From positions 310,001-374,000 of the forward strand of contig JANXCT010000001.1 of the NCBI GenBank assembly GCA_025059875.1: DNA of 64,000 nt, in the 5' to 3' direction. The position numbers and the translations under genes were made by a program. This stretch comes from Candidatus Kapaibacterium sp. (lineage in GTDB: Bacteria; Bacteroidota; Ignavibacteria; Kapaibacteriales; HRBIN21). Every line of letters starts with the position of its first letter. Position 1 is the first letter of the stretch. Shown here one piece after another: positions 51,420 through 59,102 of the stretch. The notes under the pieces were generated by a model. That model was given only the letters and a program-made list of their open reading frames with translations. It was not told the DNA's origin and made no database searches.

Positions 51420-51977
51420 GTGCGGAGCTGGGTCATTGCTGTGGCGGTTGTTGTCGTATTGAGCCTTGGCTCCTGGCTGCTGAAACAAGTCTTCCGTCCG
51501 GTGCCTGCCTCGGCAACGGCAGGGGAGCCGGAGCTGTCCCAGGAACAGCAACAGCGCCTGAGCGTGCTCCAGCAGCAGTTGGCACGGGACTCTACCAACC
51601 TAGTCGCCGTGCTGGAGTTGGCGAATCTCTACTACGACATAGGACGTTTCGCTGAAGCAGTCCCGCTCTACCAGCGCTATCTGGCAGCCGATCCAGGCCA
51701 GGCCGAAGTGCGGATAGACTACGCCTATGCCCTCTTCGCTAGCGGTCAGCAGGCAGCGGGAATTAGGGAGCTGCGTCGGGTATTGGAGCGCTTCCCTGAT
51801 CACCCGATTGCACTCTTCAATCTCGGTGTGCTCTTAGCCCAGTCTGGCGACCTCCAGGGGGCTCGGCAATCATTTGAAGAGCTTATCCGTCTGCATCCTG
51901 CGCTCCCCCTGGCCGAGAGGGCGCAGCAGGCACTACGGACGTTAGACTCGCTCCAGGCAAGTTCCACAAAACCGTAA
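51420..51977 (+). CDS. Membrane-anchored TPR protein
   Basis: 185 residues from a GTG at 51420. There is a single N-terminal transmembrane segment (VIAVAVVVVLSLGSWLL), then a Q-rich linker and three TPR motifs (about 60-170): LANLYYDIGRFAEAVPLYQR, YAYALFASGQQAAGIRELRR and FNLGVLLAQSGDLQGARQSF. The layout recalls the C-terminal domain of cytochrome-c-maturation CcmH/NrfG-like helpers, but no cytochrome maturation genes are near, so no role is assigned. Confidence 0.8.
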   Translation: MRSWVIAVAVVVVLSLGSWLLKQVFRPVPASATAGEPELSQEQQQRLSVLQQQLARDSTNLVAVLELANLYYDIGRFAEAVPLYQRYLAADPGQAEVRIDYAYALFASGQQAAGIRELRRVLERFPDHPIALFNLGVLLAQSGDLQGARQSFEELIRLHPALPLAERAQQALRTLDSLQASSTKP

Positions 51978-51984
51978 GAGGCCG

Positions 51985-52077
51985 ATGCCGTGTGGTCGGA
52001 AGCGTAAGCGTTACAAGATGAATCGCCACAAGCTCAAGAAGCGGCGTCGGAAGAATCGCCACAAGAAGAAGCGGTAA
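51985..52077 (+). CDS. COX24/AURKAIP1-type basic ribosomal-like small protein
   Basis: A 30-residue protein (31 codons with stop), too short for usual gene callers. It has an ATG preceded by AAGAGG and is very basic: it begins MPCGRKRKRYKMNRHKLKKR and ends RRKNRHKKKR. This composition and the RKRKR...NRHKLKKRRRKNR pattern match the COX24/AURKAIP1 (mS38-like) family that is widespread in Bacteroidota and related to the mycobacterial ribosomal protein bS22. It very likely binds 16S rRNA of the small subunit. It stands between the TPR gene (7 bp upstream) and the ACMSD gene. Confidence 0.87.
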   Translation: MPCGRKRKRYKMNRHKLKKRRRKNRHKKKR

Positions 52078-52106
52078 TCTAGCTGCTCCCCTAGGGAGCG
52101 GGCACT

Positions 52107-53132
52107 ATGGCACTGCGTAAGATAGATGTCCATGCTCACATTGTGCCTCCTAAGTGGCCTGATCTGAAGAGTCGCTTCGGCTACGGAGGCTTCGTCCGGA
52201 TGGAGCACTATGCCCCCGGGCGGGCTCGAATGGTGCGTGATGATGGGGTGGTCTTCCGGGAGCTGCAAGAGAACAGTTGGAACCCGGAGTGCATCCTACA
52301 GGACATGGACCGACACGGGGTGGAGATGATGGTGCTCTCCACGGTGCCGGTGCTCTTCTACTACTGGGCCCGCCCTAAGGACTGCTACGAGTGGTCCCGA
52401 TTCCTCAACGACCATCTGGCGGAGGTGGTCGCCCGTTTCCCGAAGCGGTTCTTGGCGCTCGGAACAGTCCCTCTGCAGGATGTAGACTATGCCATTCGCG
52501 AGCTGGAGCGCTGCGTCCAGGAGCTTGGCTTCCCAGGGGTGGAGATTGGCTCCAACGTGAACGGACGGAACCTGGATGACCCCGAGTTCTTTCCCTTCTA
52601 CGAAGCGGCCCAAGAGCTTGGCGCTGCACTTTTTGTCCATCCGTGGCAGATGTTGGGGCGTGAGCGGCTACAGCGCTACTTCTTGGAGTGGCTCGTTGGA
52701 ATGCCGGCAGAGACGACAGTAGCCATCTGCTGCTTCATCTTCGGAGGAGTCTTCGACCGGTTCCCTCGGCTGCGCGTCCTCTTCGCCCATGGGGGTGGCT
52801 CCTTTGCTTTCACGCTGGGCAGGATTGCGAAGGGGTATGAGGCACGCCCGGATCTCTGCAACGTCAATGCCATCAGCAATCCCCGAGCGTACGTAGGGCG
52901 TTTTTGGGTTGACACCGTCACGCATGACCCGCGAGCTCTCCGCTTCTTGCTGGAGACCTTTGGCCCCAACCGAGTGGTCTACGGCACCGATTACCCTTTC
53001 CCGCTGGGCGATCTGGAGCACGGGCGCTTCATTGAGGAGACGGGATTGCCTGAAGACGTGCTCCGCCGCGTCTTTGCGGAAAACGTGCAGGAGTTCCTCG
53101 GGCTGACGCAGCCGGCAGCGCTTCGGTCATGA
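52107..53132 (+). CDS. 2-amino-3-carboxymuconate-6-semialdehyde decarboxylase (ACMSD-like amidohydrolase)
   Basis: Converts the kynurenine-pathway intermediate ACMS to 2-aminomuconate semialdehyde. 341 residues of the amidohydrolase barrel. Zinc-binding motif HAH in KIDVHAHIVPP at the N-terminus, LFVHPWQML, LFAHGGGSFAFTLGR, and the catalytic Asp region VVYGTDYPFPLGD. NVNGRNLDDPEFFPFYEAAQ is typical of ACMSD. The neighbour, kynureninase, overlaps its stop (ATGA), making the assignment much stronger than motifs alone would. Confidence 0.88.
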   Translation: MALRKIDVHAHIVPPKWPDLKSRFGYGGFVRMEHYAPGRARMVRDDGVVFRELQENSWNPECILQDMDRHGVEMMVLSTVPVLFYYWARPKDCYEWSRFLNDHLAEVVARFPKRFLALGTVPLQDVDYAIRELERCVQELGFPGVEIGSNVNGRNLDDPEFFPFYEAAQELGAALFVHPWQMLGRERLQRYFLEWLVGMPAETTVAICCFIFGGVFDRFPRLRVLFAHGGGSFAFTLGRIAKGYEARPDLCNVNAISNPRAYVGRFWVDTVTHDPRALRFLLETFGPNRVVYGTDYPFPLGDLEHGRFIEETGLPEDVLRRVFAENVQEFLGLTQPAALRS

Positions 53133-54421
53133 GGAGCGAGTACGAGGCAACGGAGGAGTATGCCCGGCACTTGGATGACTCCGACCCCATAGCGGAGTTT
53201 CGCCGGCGCTTTTTCATTCCATGTCGAGACGGCAAAGAACTCGTCTACTTCTGCGGCAACTCGCTCGGGTTACTGCCCAAAGAGGCGGAAGTAGCAGTCC
53301 ACGAAGAACTTCGCCGCTGGGCTGAGTTGGCAGTGGATGGGCACTTCCACGGCCCACTCCCGTGGTTTTCGTACCACCGCACAGTGACGGAGTACCTTGC
53401 TGAGCTGGTGGGAGCGCAGCCACACGAAGTCGTGGCGATGAACTCGCTATCGGTCAACCTCCACTTGCTCCTTGCCAGCTTCTATCGGCCGGCTGGGCGA
53501 CGCACCAAAATCCTCATGGAGCACTACCCCTTCCCTTCAGACCTCTACGTTGCCCAGACACACTTGCGATGGCACGGACTAGAACCCAGCCAGCACATCG
53601 TTCTCGTCGAGCCCCCGCTAGATGGGCATTTGTCGCGCACAGAGGATATCTGCTCCCGGATTGCAGAGTTCGGAGAAGAGTTGGCCCTTGTCTTCCTCAG
53701 CGGCGTGCACTACTACACTGGACAGCGATTCGAGATTGAGCCAATTGTGCAGGCGGCTCACGCTGTGGGGGCACATGTCATCTTGGACCTGGCCCATGCT
53801 ATCGGCAACGTAGAACTCCAGCTCCATGCCTGGGGAGTAGACGCTGCGGCATGGTGCTCGTACAAGTACCTCAACTCTGGCCCAGGTGGGGTTGGGGGCA
53901 TCTTCGTCCACGAGCGGCATGCCACTGATAGAAGCAGGGTGCGGTTAGGGGGATGGTGGGGGACTCCGGAGGAGACTCGCTTTCGCCTCTTGCCGGAGTT
54001 CCTTCCGACTCTTGGGGCGGAGGGGTGGCAGCTCAGCAACGCCCCGGTCTTGCCCTTGGCGGTTCATCGCATAGCGCTTCGGCTCTTCCATGAGGCTGGC
54101 TTTGAGCTGCTCTGCGCGAAGCGGGATTGGCTCAGCAGCTATGCCGAATACTGGATTGAGACTGTGCGTCAGGCGGTACCCAAAGCCCCTCTGCGCCTTC
54201 TGACGCCCTCTGATCTTCGCCATCGGGGGTGCCAGCTTTCGCTCTGGGTCGGTGAGAACGGCCAAGAGCTTTACAACCGGCTCCAGGCTGCTGGGATCGT
54301 CGTGGATTGGCGAGAGCCGAACGTTATACGGCTGGCCCCTGTGCCGCTCTACAATAGCTTCCGGGACGTCTACATCTTCGGAAGGACACTGCTGGAGGCA
54401 GCGCGGGCTCTGTGGGGGTAG
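53129..54421 (+). CDS. kynU: Kynureninase
   Basis: PLP enzyme that cleaves kynurenine or 3-hydroxykynurenine to anthranilate or 3-hydroxyanthranilate and alanine. 430 residues: ELVYFCGNSLGLLPKEAE near the N-terminus, MNSLSVNLHLLLASFYRP, HVILDLAHAIGNVEL, the PLP lysine in WCSYKYLNSGPGGVGGIF and RVRLGGWWGTPEETRF. It follows the ACMSD gene by an ATGA overlap. With tryptophan dioxygenase, kynurenine formamidase and monooxygenase absent here, the pathway must be completed by genes elsewhere. Its 3' end overlaps the convergent MlaF-like gene by 52 bp. Confidence 0.95.
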   Translation: MRSEYEATEEYARHLDDSDPIAEFRRRFFIPCRDGKELVYFCGNSLGLLPKEAEVAVHEELRRWAELAVDGHFHGPLPWFSYHRTVTEYLAELVGAQPHEVVAMNSLSVNLHLLLASFYRPAGRRTKILMEHYPFPSDLYVAQTHLRWHGLEPSQHIVLVEPPLDGHLSRTEDICSRIAEFGEELALVFLSGVHYYTGQRFEIEPIVQAAHAVGAHVILDLAHAIGNVELQLHAWGVDAAAWCSYKYLNSGPGGVGGIFVHERHATDRSRVRLGGWWGTPEETRFRLLPEFLPTLGAEGWQLSNAPVLPLAVHRIALRLFHEAGFELLCAKRDWLSSYAEYWIETVRQAVPKAPLRLLTPSDLRHRGCQLSLWVGENGQELYNRLQAAGIVVDWREPNVIRLAPVPLYNSFRDVYIFGRTLLEAARALWG

Positions 54422-55206
54422 GAGTCTAAAGGGATGACGTACCGCTCCAAGAAGCGCTGCACGATTGGCTCGCTGCTCTGCAGCATCTCCTCTGGGGTTC
54501 CGACGAAGCGGATGATCCCCTCGTCGATCAAGGCCACGCGGTGGGCGATCCGGAGGACGGTGAACATATCGTGTGTGATGACGACCGAGGTCACCTGTAG
54601 CCGCTGGGCCAGTTCGGCGATGAGGGAGTCAATCTGCTCGGAGGTGACGGGGTCCAAGCCGCTTGTGGGTTCGTCATAGAAGACGTACTCTGGGTTCCCG
54701 ACCAGCGCTCGGGCAATCCCCACGCGCTTGCGCATGCCACCGGAGAGATCAGCGGGGTACTTGCGGCAGAGGAGCTCGTATTCCCGCTGGAACTCGCGAC
54801 TGTTGGCTTCTTCCAATGGCGGCAGAAGCCCAACGGCGCTGAGGACGCGCTGCGCCTCGCGGTGCAAGACTTCAGGCTGGCGGATGTCGTGCTCGTAGAG
54901 TCCAATGACGACGTTCTCGAGCACGGATAGCGAGTCGAAGAGTGCTGCACCCTGGAAGACATATCCGAAGCGCCGCCGGAGCTGGAACCACTCATCCCGC
55001 CGGAGCTTGGTGACCTCTTGCCCGTCAATCCAGATTGTGCCGGAGTCGGGGCGTAGAAGCCCGACGATGTGCTTCAGGAGTACCGTCTTGCCAGAGCCAG
55101 AGCGCCCGATGATGCATGTGGTCTGGCCTGTGGGAATCTTCAGGCAGACGTCTTGGAGGACAACCTTTGGGCCGAAGCGCTTTGTGAGGTGGAGGACTTC
55201 AATCAT
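54370..55206 (-). CDS. MlaF-like ABC transporter ATPase
   Basis: 278 residues of one ABC ATPase domain: Walker [19 protein letters not shown], signature [15 protein letters not shown] and Walker [41 protein letters not shown] and the Q-loop fit the MlaF/Mce-type group that drives phospholipid or lipid transport between membranes. The permease (MlaE) and the MCE subunit are not adjacent. Its ATG overlaps the stop of the Opp-type ATPase gene by 4 bp, so it may use that gene's promoter. The C-terminal tail [15 protein letters not shown] is short and unrelated. Confidence 0.85.
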   Translation of the reverse strand: MIEVLHLTKRFGPKVVLQDVCLKIPTGQTTCIIGRSGSGKTVLLKHIVGLLRPDSGTIWIDGQEVTKLRRDEWFQLRRRFGYVFQGAALFDSLSVLENVVIGLYEHDIRQPEVLHREAQRVLSAVGLLPPLEEANSREFQREYELLCRKYPADLSGGMRKRVGIARALVGNPEYVFYDEPTSGLDPVTSEQIDSLIAELAQRLQVTSVVITHDMFTVLRIAHRVALIDEGIIRFVGTPEEMLQSSEPIVQRFLERYVIPLDSYPHRARAASSSVLPKM

Positions 55207-56996
55207 GCCGGTGCCGTTCCCACACGCTGGTGCTGGAGCTGCTCTAACCGAGCGCCAGGGATGGCAGCAATGAGGGTCCTCGTGTAGTCGTGCCGTGGGT
55301 TCCGGTAGAGTTCTTCGGCGTCGCCAATTTCCACGATGCGCCCGGACTGCACGACGGCGATTCGATCGCTAATGAACTTGACGACGCTCCAGTCGTGGGT
55401 GATGAAGAGGTAGGTTAGCCCAAACTCCTCGCGCAGCTCGACCAAGAGGTTGAGTACTTGGGCCTGGACGGAGACATCGAGGGCTGAGACAGGCTCATCG
55501 CAGACGATGAAACGGGGCCGAACGGCGAGGGCCCGAGCGATGACGAGGCGCTGGCGCTGGCCGCCGGAGAACTCGTGTGGGTAATGCCAGAAGTGGCGTG
55601 GCTCCAAGCCAACCCGGTGGAGGAGCCAGAACACGTACTCACGGCGCTCGCGGTCTGAGTCGAAGAGCTGGTGGACCCGCAGGACCTCCATAAGAGCGCT
55701 GCCAACTGAGAGCCGGGGGTTAAGCGAGGCATAGGGGTCCTGGAAGATAATCTGCATTTGACGTCGGAGGGCTTTCAGCTCTGCTGGCTTGAGGGCGAGG
55801 AGGTCCTGCCTATCGAAGAAGACCCTTCCGCCTGTGGGCTCAATGAGGCGTAAGATAGCGCGCCCGGTGGTCGTCTTGCCGCTGCCAGATTCGCCCACCA
55901 GCCCTAGCGTCTCTCCCCGGCGGATCGAGAAGGAGACGCCGTCGACGGCCTTGACGAAGCCACGAGTTCTGCTGAATAGACCTTTGCGGATTGGAAAGTA
56001 GACGCGCAGATCCTCTACCTCCACCAGCGGAACTTCTCCAGCTATAGCGGTAGTGCGAGCGGCCAGCTCTTCAGGACGGAGGGTGAGGGAATTGATGTAC
56101 TCTTGGACACTGATGTGGAGCCGTTCCTGAGTAGCGCCGTCCGGCAGTTCCTCCATGAAATCTCGCACTGTTGGGAGCCGCCGTAGCTTCCGGTCTAACC
56201 GCGGCCGACACGCTAGTAGTCCCTTTGTGTATGGGTGCTGTGGCTCTGTGAAGATTTGTTCCAGCGGGCCATACTCTACGATGCGCCCTCTGTACATGAC
56301 GGCGACTTCGTCAGCGATCTCCGCCACTACGCCCAAGTCGTGCGAGATGAAGATGAGAGCCATCTGGTGAGAGCGCTGGAGCTGACGCATCAGCTCAAGG
56401 ATTGTCGCTTGGACAGTCACGTCCAGTGCTGTCGTGGGTTCGTCAGCAATCAGGATATCGGGCTCACAGCTCATCGCCATGGCAATCATGACACGCTGCT
56501 TCTGCCCGCCCGAGAGTTGGTGGGGATAGCTTTGGGCGATGAGCTCTGGGTCCTGCAGTCCAACTTCAGCGAACAGCTCCAGTGTGCGCTGGTATGCCTC
56601 CTGACGACTCATGGAGCGATGGATCGTGAGGGCCTCCATGACCTGATCCCCGCAGCGGAAGACGGGATTCAGGGAGGTCATAGGCTCCTGGAAGATCATA
56701 GCAATGCGGTCGCCACGGTACCGCTGCATTTCGCGTTCGGGCAGAGAGAGGAGGTCCACAACCCGGCCATCCTGGTGGTGGAAGAGGACCTTGCCGCTCA
56801 CGATGCGTCCAGCTGGGGCAGGCACGAGCCGCATCAGCGAGAGCGCTGTCACGGACTTCCCAGAGCCCGATTCGCCTACGATTCCCAGTGCCTTGCCCCG
56901 ATCTAGGCGGAAGCTGACCTGGTCTACTGCTCGGATTACGTACTGCTCCGAGCGAAATTCCACCGTAAGGTCTCGGACTTCCAGCACCGTTGGCAT
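55203..56996 (-). CDS. Fused DppD-DppF-type oligopeptide ABC ATPase
   Basis: 597 residues with two complete ABC ATPase domains in tandem: first (about 20-270) Walker [20 protein letters not shown], signature [20 protein letters not shown]; second (about 320-560) [36 protein letters not shown]. Each has the oligopeptide/dipeptide-type C-terminal extension ([29 protein letters not shown]). Fusions such as GsiA are known. Permease and binding protein are not here. The ATG at 56996 is supported by GGAG and the -7 box at 57026-57033; an in-frame codon at 57041 is upstream of that box. Confidence 0.92.
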   Translation of the reverse strand: MPTVLEVRDLTVEFRSEQYVIRAVDQVSFRLDRGKALGIVGESGSGKSVTALSLMRLVPAPAGRIVSGKVLFHHQDGRVVDLLSLPEREMQRYRGDRIAMIFQEPMTSLNPVFRCGDQVMEALTIHRSMSRQEAYQRTLELFAEVGLQDPELIAQSYPHQLSGGQKQRVMIAMAMSCEPDILIADEPTTALDVTVQATILELMRQLQRSHQMALIFISHDLGVVAEIADEVAVMYRGRIVEYGPLEQIFTEPQHPYTKGLLACRPRLDRKLRRLPTVRDFMEELPDGATQERLHISVQEYINSLTLRPEELAARTTAIAGEVPLVEVEDLRVYFPIRKGLFSRTRGFVKAVDGVSFSIRRGETLGLVGESGSGKTTTGRAILRLIEPTGGRVFFDRQDLLALKPAELKALRRQMQIIFQDPYASLNPRLSVGSALMEVLRVHQLFDSDRERREYVFWLLHRVGLEPRHFWHYPHEFSGGQRQRLVIARALAVRPRFIVCDEPVSALDVSVQAQVLNLLVELREEFGLTYLFITHDWSVVKFISDRIAVVQSGRIVEIGDAEELYRNPRHDYTRTLIAAIPGARLEQLQHQRVGTAPA

Positions 56997-57025
56997 GCGT
57001 CGCACTCCAGTCACATCGAGAGGTA

Positions 57026-57033
57026 CAAACTTA
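57026..57033 (-). promoter_or_regulatory. Candidate -7 box of the Opp/Mla ATPase unit
   Basis: Reverse-strand TAAGTTTG, exact TAnnTTTG match, giving a leader of about 25 nt to the ATG at 56996. A perfect 6-bp inverted repeat GCTACC-GT-GGTAGC lies immediately upstream at 57044-57057, over the region of a -33 element. Confidence 0.55.
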
Positions 57034-57085
57034 GGGACCACTGGCTACCGTGGTAGCATGGGGGACCGGAGGGCAGCACAGGATA

Positions 57086-57590
57086 CTACGACTTCGGGAA
57101 CTCGCGGCGAAGCTGCGAGAAGAACTCCTGAGCCTTGAGGTGGTCATTCTCTGCACATACTAGATGCCCGGGGCGGAGCAAGAGTCGTTCTCGCAGAGAA
57201 GGCCTGCTGTCGGGCTGCTGTAGAAGTTTGTATTGAGCGTGTCTCTGAAGGCTAGCCCAATGCTGCCATGCACTCGGCGACGTGGAAGAGGGCTTCGTTA
57301 GCTGGAGAATCGGGCTGCGGAGAGGGCCGTGAGACGCTGCAACAGTACTAGTGCCGAGTCGTGCTCCTCTTGTTGGAAGAGCCGTAGAGCTTCAGCATGC
57401 GTTGTCAGTGGCGTGCCAGTAGAGACTACTCCTGCTGCTACGACGAGCGTGTCGCTGAACCGCTGTAGGGTTGTAGGAGCCACAGGGGCCTGCGCTAGAC
57501 TGCGTGCAGCGAAGGGGTGTGGGTGCACGGGAGAGGCTCGGAGAGCAGTACACCCAACCCACATAGCACAGCAACACTATCAGCTGCCGT
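57086..57590 (-). pseudogene. Decayed TPR-type secreted protein gene (several frameshifts)
   Basis: No single frame is open, but pieces in different reverse frames join: a hydrophobic N-terminal stretch (LLCYVGWVYCS), LFQQEEHDSALVLLQRLTAL, then NEALFHVAECMAALG, and finally LKAQEFFSQLRREFPKS before the stop at 57086. The pattern (ALxLLQRL, EALFHVAECMAAL, AQEFFSQLRREFP) is typical of TPR repeats of periplasmic scaffold proteins such as YbgF. At least three frame changes are needed, so I call it a pseudogene, although poor sequence quality is possible. Confidence 0.5.
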
Positions 57591-57608
57591 AGACGTGGTG
57601 CAGGGGCA

Positions 57609-58142
57609 TCAGCGGAAGTAGTACATCAGCCCGAACTGGGGTAGTGGAAGTACCTGCAGAGCGTCGCCATTGGTGTAGGCGGTAATCGCGAGTTCAGCCC
57701 CTAAGGCCAGGAGCTCGACGAGGAAGACCTCAGCCCCTAGCCCTACTCCGAACCGAACTGGCCAGATTGGCTCTGGCTTAGAGTCTGTCGTGTGCGAGTA
57801 GTAACCTAGCCCGGCTAAGAGGTAGGTCCTGTAGCTGGGGGTAGCACTGAGGCGGTAATGGACTTCGCCGCCGAGGCACCAGAAGCTGGTTTTCTTTAGC
57901 TTGAGGATGCCGGCGTTGAGCTCCCCTCCCCACCGAACTGGTGAGGAGATGCGGAAACTCAGCCCTATGCCGCTCATCCAGCCGACCTGGAGGCCAGCAC
58001 CGTAGTAAGTATAGAGCTCAAACGGATCTGCCGCTGTCACCGGCCGGGGCGGGCGGCCATCCTGTGGCTCTACGCGGTACTGCGGGATTTGCTGTGCAAT
58101 CGCACTACCAAGTGTCACGAGAACAAGGCAGAGAAGACGCAT
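57609..58142 (-). CDS. Small outer-membrane beta-barrel protein
   Basis: 177 residues. A signal peptide (MRLLCLVLVTLGSAIA, cleavage before QQIPQYR) is followed by alternating-polarity strands: ELYTYYGAGLQVGWMSGIGL, RWGGELNAGILKL, RTYLLAGLGYYSHTT, WPVRFGVGLGAEVFLV. It ends in FGLMYYFR, the aromatic-terminal pattern of outer-membrane beta-barrels. Eight or so strands fit an OmpA/OmpW-size barrel. No ligand can be inferred. It lies 2 bp downstream of the FabL-like gene and probably shares its transcript. Confidence 0.8.
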   Translation of the reverse strand: MRLLCLVLVTLGSAIAQQIPQYRVEPQDGRPPRPVTAADPFELYTYYGAGLQVGWMSGIGLSFRISSPVRWGGELNAGILKLKKTSFWCLGGEVHYRLSATPSYRTYLLAGLGYYSHTTDSKPEPIWPVRFGVGLGAEVFLVELLALGAELAITAYTNGDALQVLPLPQFGLMYYFR

Positions 58143-58144
58143 TC

Positions 58145-58990
58145 CTACGACATCTGAGGTATGTGAGACTCACTCTTCTCGGGCTTCCACCAAGTGACGT
58201 CAACGACGTTCTCACCCCCGTCAGCAGCAATAACTGCGCCGTTAATCCAAGCTGCTTCAGGACGGACTAATAAGGTGACGATGCGTGCGACGTCTTCTGG
58301 GGTCGTCAAGCGATGGTACGGATTGCGGCCGATGGCGTTCTCTATGAGGATCTCATGCCCGGGGATACGCCGCAGGGCAGGAGTGTCGGTGACGCCGGCC
58401 CGGATGGCGTTCACTGTGATGCCGTAGGGAGCCAGCTCTAGAGCCAATTGCCGGACGTACGCTTCTAGCGCGGCCTTTGCTGCAGAGACTGCGCCGTACA
58501 TCGGAATGGCACGTTCGCTGCCGGCACTCGTCATGGCTAGGATCCGACCTCCAGCACCAATGAGTCCTTCCCTGATGAGCTCTTGGGTCCAGTAGACGAG
58601 GCTGTTGGCCATCACATCTAGCGTCATCTCAAGCTGCTTCTGGCTGATGCTCTCCTGAGGAGGAGCAGCGACGAGTGGGAGGAGCGTGCCGAACGCCAGA
58701 GAGTGTAACAAGACACGCACGGTCGCTCCGGGATGGAGACTGAACTCTTGCTTCAGCACCCCTACAACTGTTCGGCGACAGGTAGGATCAGCCGCATTCT
58801 GGTTGAAGAAGAGAACGCGAACCCCGCAGGCTTGGAGTTGAGCTTTGAGCTCGTCAACCTTGGGCAAGGTTGCAGCCCGGTCCAAGTGGACTCCGACGAT
58901 ATGGTATCCCTCGCGGGCCAGGGCTAACGCAGTGGCGCGTCCGAAACCGCTGGAGGCCCCTAGTATAACGGCGTACAGCGGCTGCTCCAT
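58145..58990 (-). CDS. FabL-like enoyl-[ACP] reductase (short-chain dehydrogenase)
   Basis: Probably reduces the enoyl-ACP double bond in fatty-acid synthesis. 281 residues from the ATG at 58990, preceded by AAGGGG; an upstream codon at 59011 lies closer to the promoter. Nucleotide loop VILGASSGFGRATAL; LLHSLAFGTLLPL resembles the HSLAFG of enoyl reductases. The catalytic pair is Tyr-x6-Lys (YGAVSAAK near 164-171) instead of the usual SDR Tyr-x3-Lys. TDTPALRRIPG is FabL-like. A generic SDR oxidoreductase is the alternative. Confidence 0.78.
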   Translation of the reverse strand: MEQPLYAVILGASSGFGRATALALAREGYHIVGVHLDRAATLPKVDELKAQLQACGVRVLFFNQNAADPTCRRTVVGVLKQEFSLHPGATVRVLLHSLAFGTLLPLVAAPPQESISQKQLEMTLDVMANSLVYWTQELIREGLIGAGGRILAMTSAGSERAIPMYGAVSAAKAALEAYVRQLALELAPYGITVNAIRAGVTDTPALRRIPGHEILIENAIGRNPYHRLTTPEDVARIVTLLVRPEAAWINGAVIAADGGENVVDVTWWKPEKSESHIPQMS

Positions 58991-59024
58991 CGAACCCCTT
59001 GACAGTGGCACTTCGTGGGCGTCG

Positions 59025-59032
59025 CAAAGATA
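59025..59032 (-). promoter_or_regulatory. Candidate -7 box of the FabL-like gene
   Basis: Reverse-strand TATCTTTG, exact TAnnTTTG match, about 35 bp before the ATG at 58990. It faces away from the uvrA box at 59061-59068. Confidence 0.5.
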
Positions 59033-59039
59033 TGAACTC

Positions 59040-59052
59040 CGAAGGCCCTTCG
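59040..59052. promoter_or_regulatory. Palindrome midway between divergent fabL-like and uvrA promoters
   Basis: CGAAGG-C-CCTTCG, a perfect 6-bp inverted repeat about the same distance (7 and 8 bp) from each of the two -7 boxes. It is a candidate binding site for a regulator acting on both genes. Confidence 0.45.
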
Positions 59053-59060
59053 TGTCGCCT

Positions 59061-59068
59061 TATTTTTG
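59061..59068 (+). promoter_or_regulatory. Candidate -7 box of uvrA
   Basis: TATTTTTG, exact TAnnTTTG match, 35 bp before the ATG at 59103, which has GAGAGGG just before it. Confidence 0.55.
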
Positions 59069-59102
59069 TGCCTTTGCGGGCGCTTGGCGCTACCGAGAGG
59101 GA

